Assembly (NCBI GenBank): GCA_022758985.1
Contig: JAEMQC010000120.1
Coordinates: 1-5,820 of the forward strand
From: Campylobacteraceae bacterium
Lineage (GTDB): Bacteria; Campylobacterota; Campylobacteria; Campylobacterales; UBA6016
Direction: 5' to 3'
Length of the DNA: 5,820 nt
Below the pieces are notes generated by a model. That model worked only from the letters and a program-made list of their open reading frames with translations. It ran no database searches and was not told the DNA's origin. Positions 5,779 to 5,820 of the stretch are shown here, piece after piece; position 1 is the stretch's first letter, and every line of letters starts with the position of its first letter. The translations under genes were made by a program, and so were the position numbers.

Positions 5779-5787
5779 ATTATAACA
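5779..5787 (-). promoter_or_regulatory. Extended -10 promoter for the toxin-antitoxin remnant and the moa operon
   Basis: Reading leftward, TGTTATAAT is a perfect TGn extended -10 element with a consensus TATAAT (5784-5779). Transcription would start near 5772, giving a leader of about 20 bases before the ATG at 5752. No good -35 box is found at 16-18 bases, which is common in Campylobacterota vegetative promoters. It is the only strong promoter I see for the minus-strand genes in the window. The remaining bases to the right edge (5788-5820) show no gene. Confidence 0.7.
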
Positions 5788-5820
5788 CAAGAAGTGCAAT
5801 TGAACCCTCTGAACAAAGCC

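Overview
The window looks like a piece of a Campylobacterota (Epsilonproteobacteria) chromosome. The support is indirect: moderate GC with many AT-rich codons, short or overlapping gene junctions, TTG starts, an extended -10 promoter, and a MoaE whose lysine-rich sequence resembles, from memory, those of Sulfurimonas- and Sulfurovum-like bacteria. I place the phylum with moderate confidence and cannot name a genus. Almost everything is on the minus strand; one small gene at the left edge is on the plus strand.

From right to left, in the direction of transcription, the window holds an extended -10 promoter (5779-5787), then the remains of a type II toxin-antitoxin pair (5273-5752). It continues with moaD and moaE (the two subunits of molybdopterin synthase), a DedA-family membrane protein, and a large TPR protein with a C-terminal glycosyltransferase-like domain. 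Last come a radical SAM protein of the 'putative DNA modification/repair' family and its DUF4130 partner. The junctions are tight: ATGA overlaps at antitoxin/toxin, moaD/moaE and radical SAM/DUF4130; TAATG at moaE/dedA; a 32-bp overlap at dedA/TPR; 10 bases or fewer at toxin/moaD; 45 bp at TPR/radical SAM. This looks like one long transcription unit, perhaps with partial breaks in the 45-bp gap. At the left edge a SemiSWEET sugar transporter gene points the other way, and its 3' end overlaps the DUF4130 gene tail to tail by 68 bp.

Functionally the unit is mixed. MoaD and MoaE form one enzyme that puts the dithiolene sulfurs into molybdopterin. The radical SAM and DUF4130 proteins are a recurrent pair, predicted but not shown to act on DNA. 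Here the DUF4130 protein lacks the uracil-DNA-glycosylase-like domain to which it is fused in many bacteria. DedA (lipid carrier transport) and the TPR/glycosyltransferase protein could both relate to the cell surface, but nothing in the sequence proves a link.

The most striking observation is the decayed toxin-antitoxin pair, which falls below the length at which an ORF scan would show it. The antitoxin frame is open for 77 codons apart from an amber at codon 5. The RelE-like toxin frame has an amber at codon 45 and one extra T in a T6 run; undoing both restores an 82-residue protein. The pair keeps a good promoter and ribosome site and ends inside the moaD ribosome binding site, so its remnant may now serve as the promoter and leader of the moa operon.
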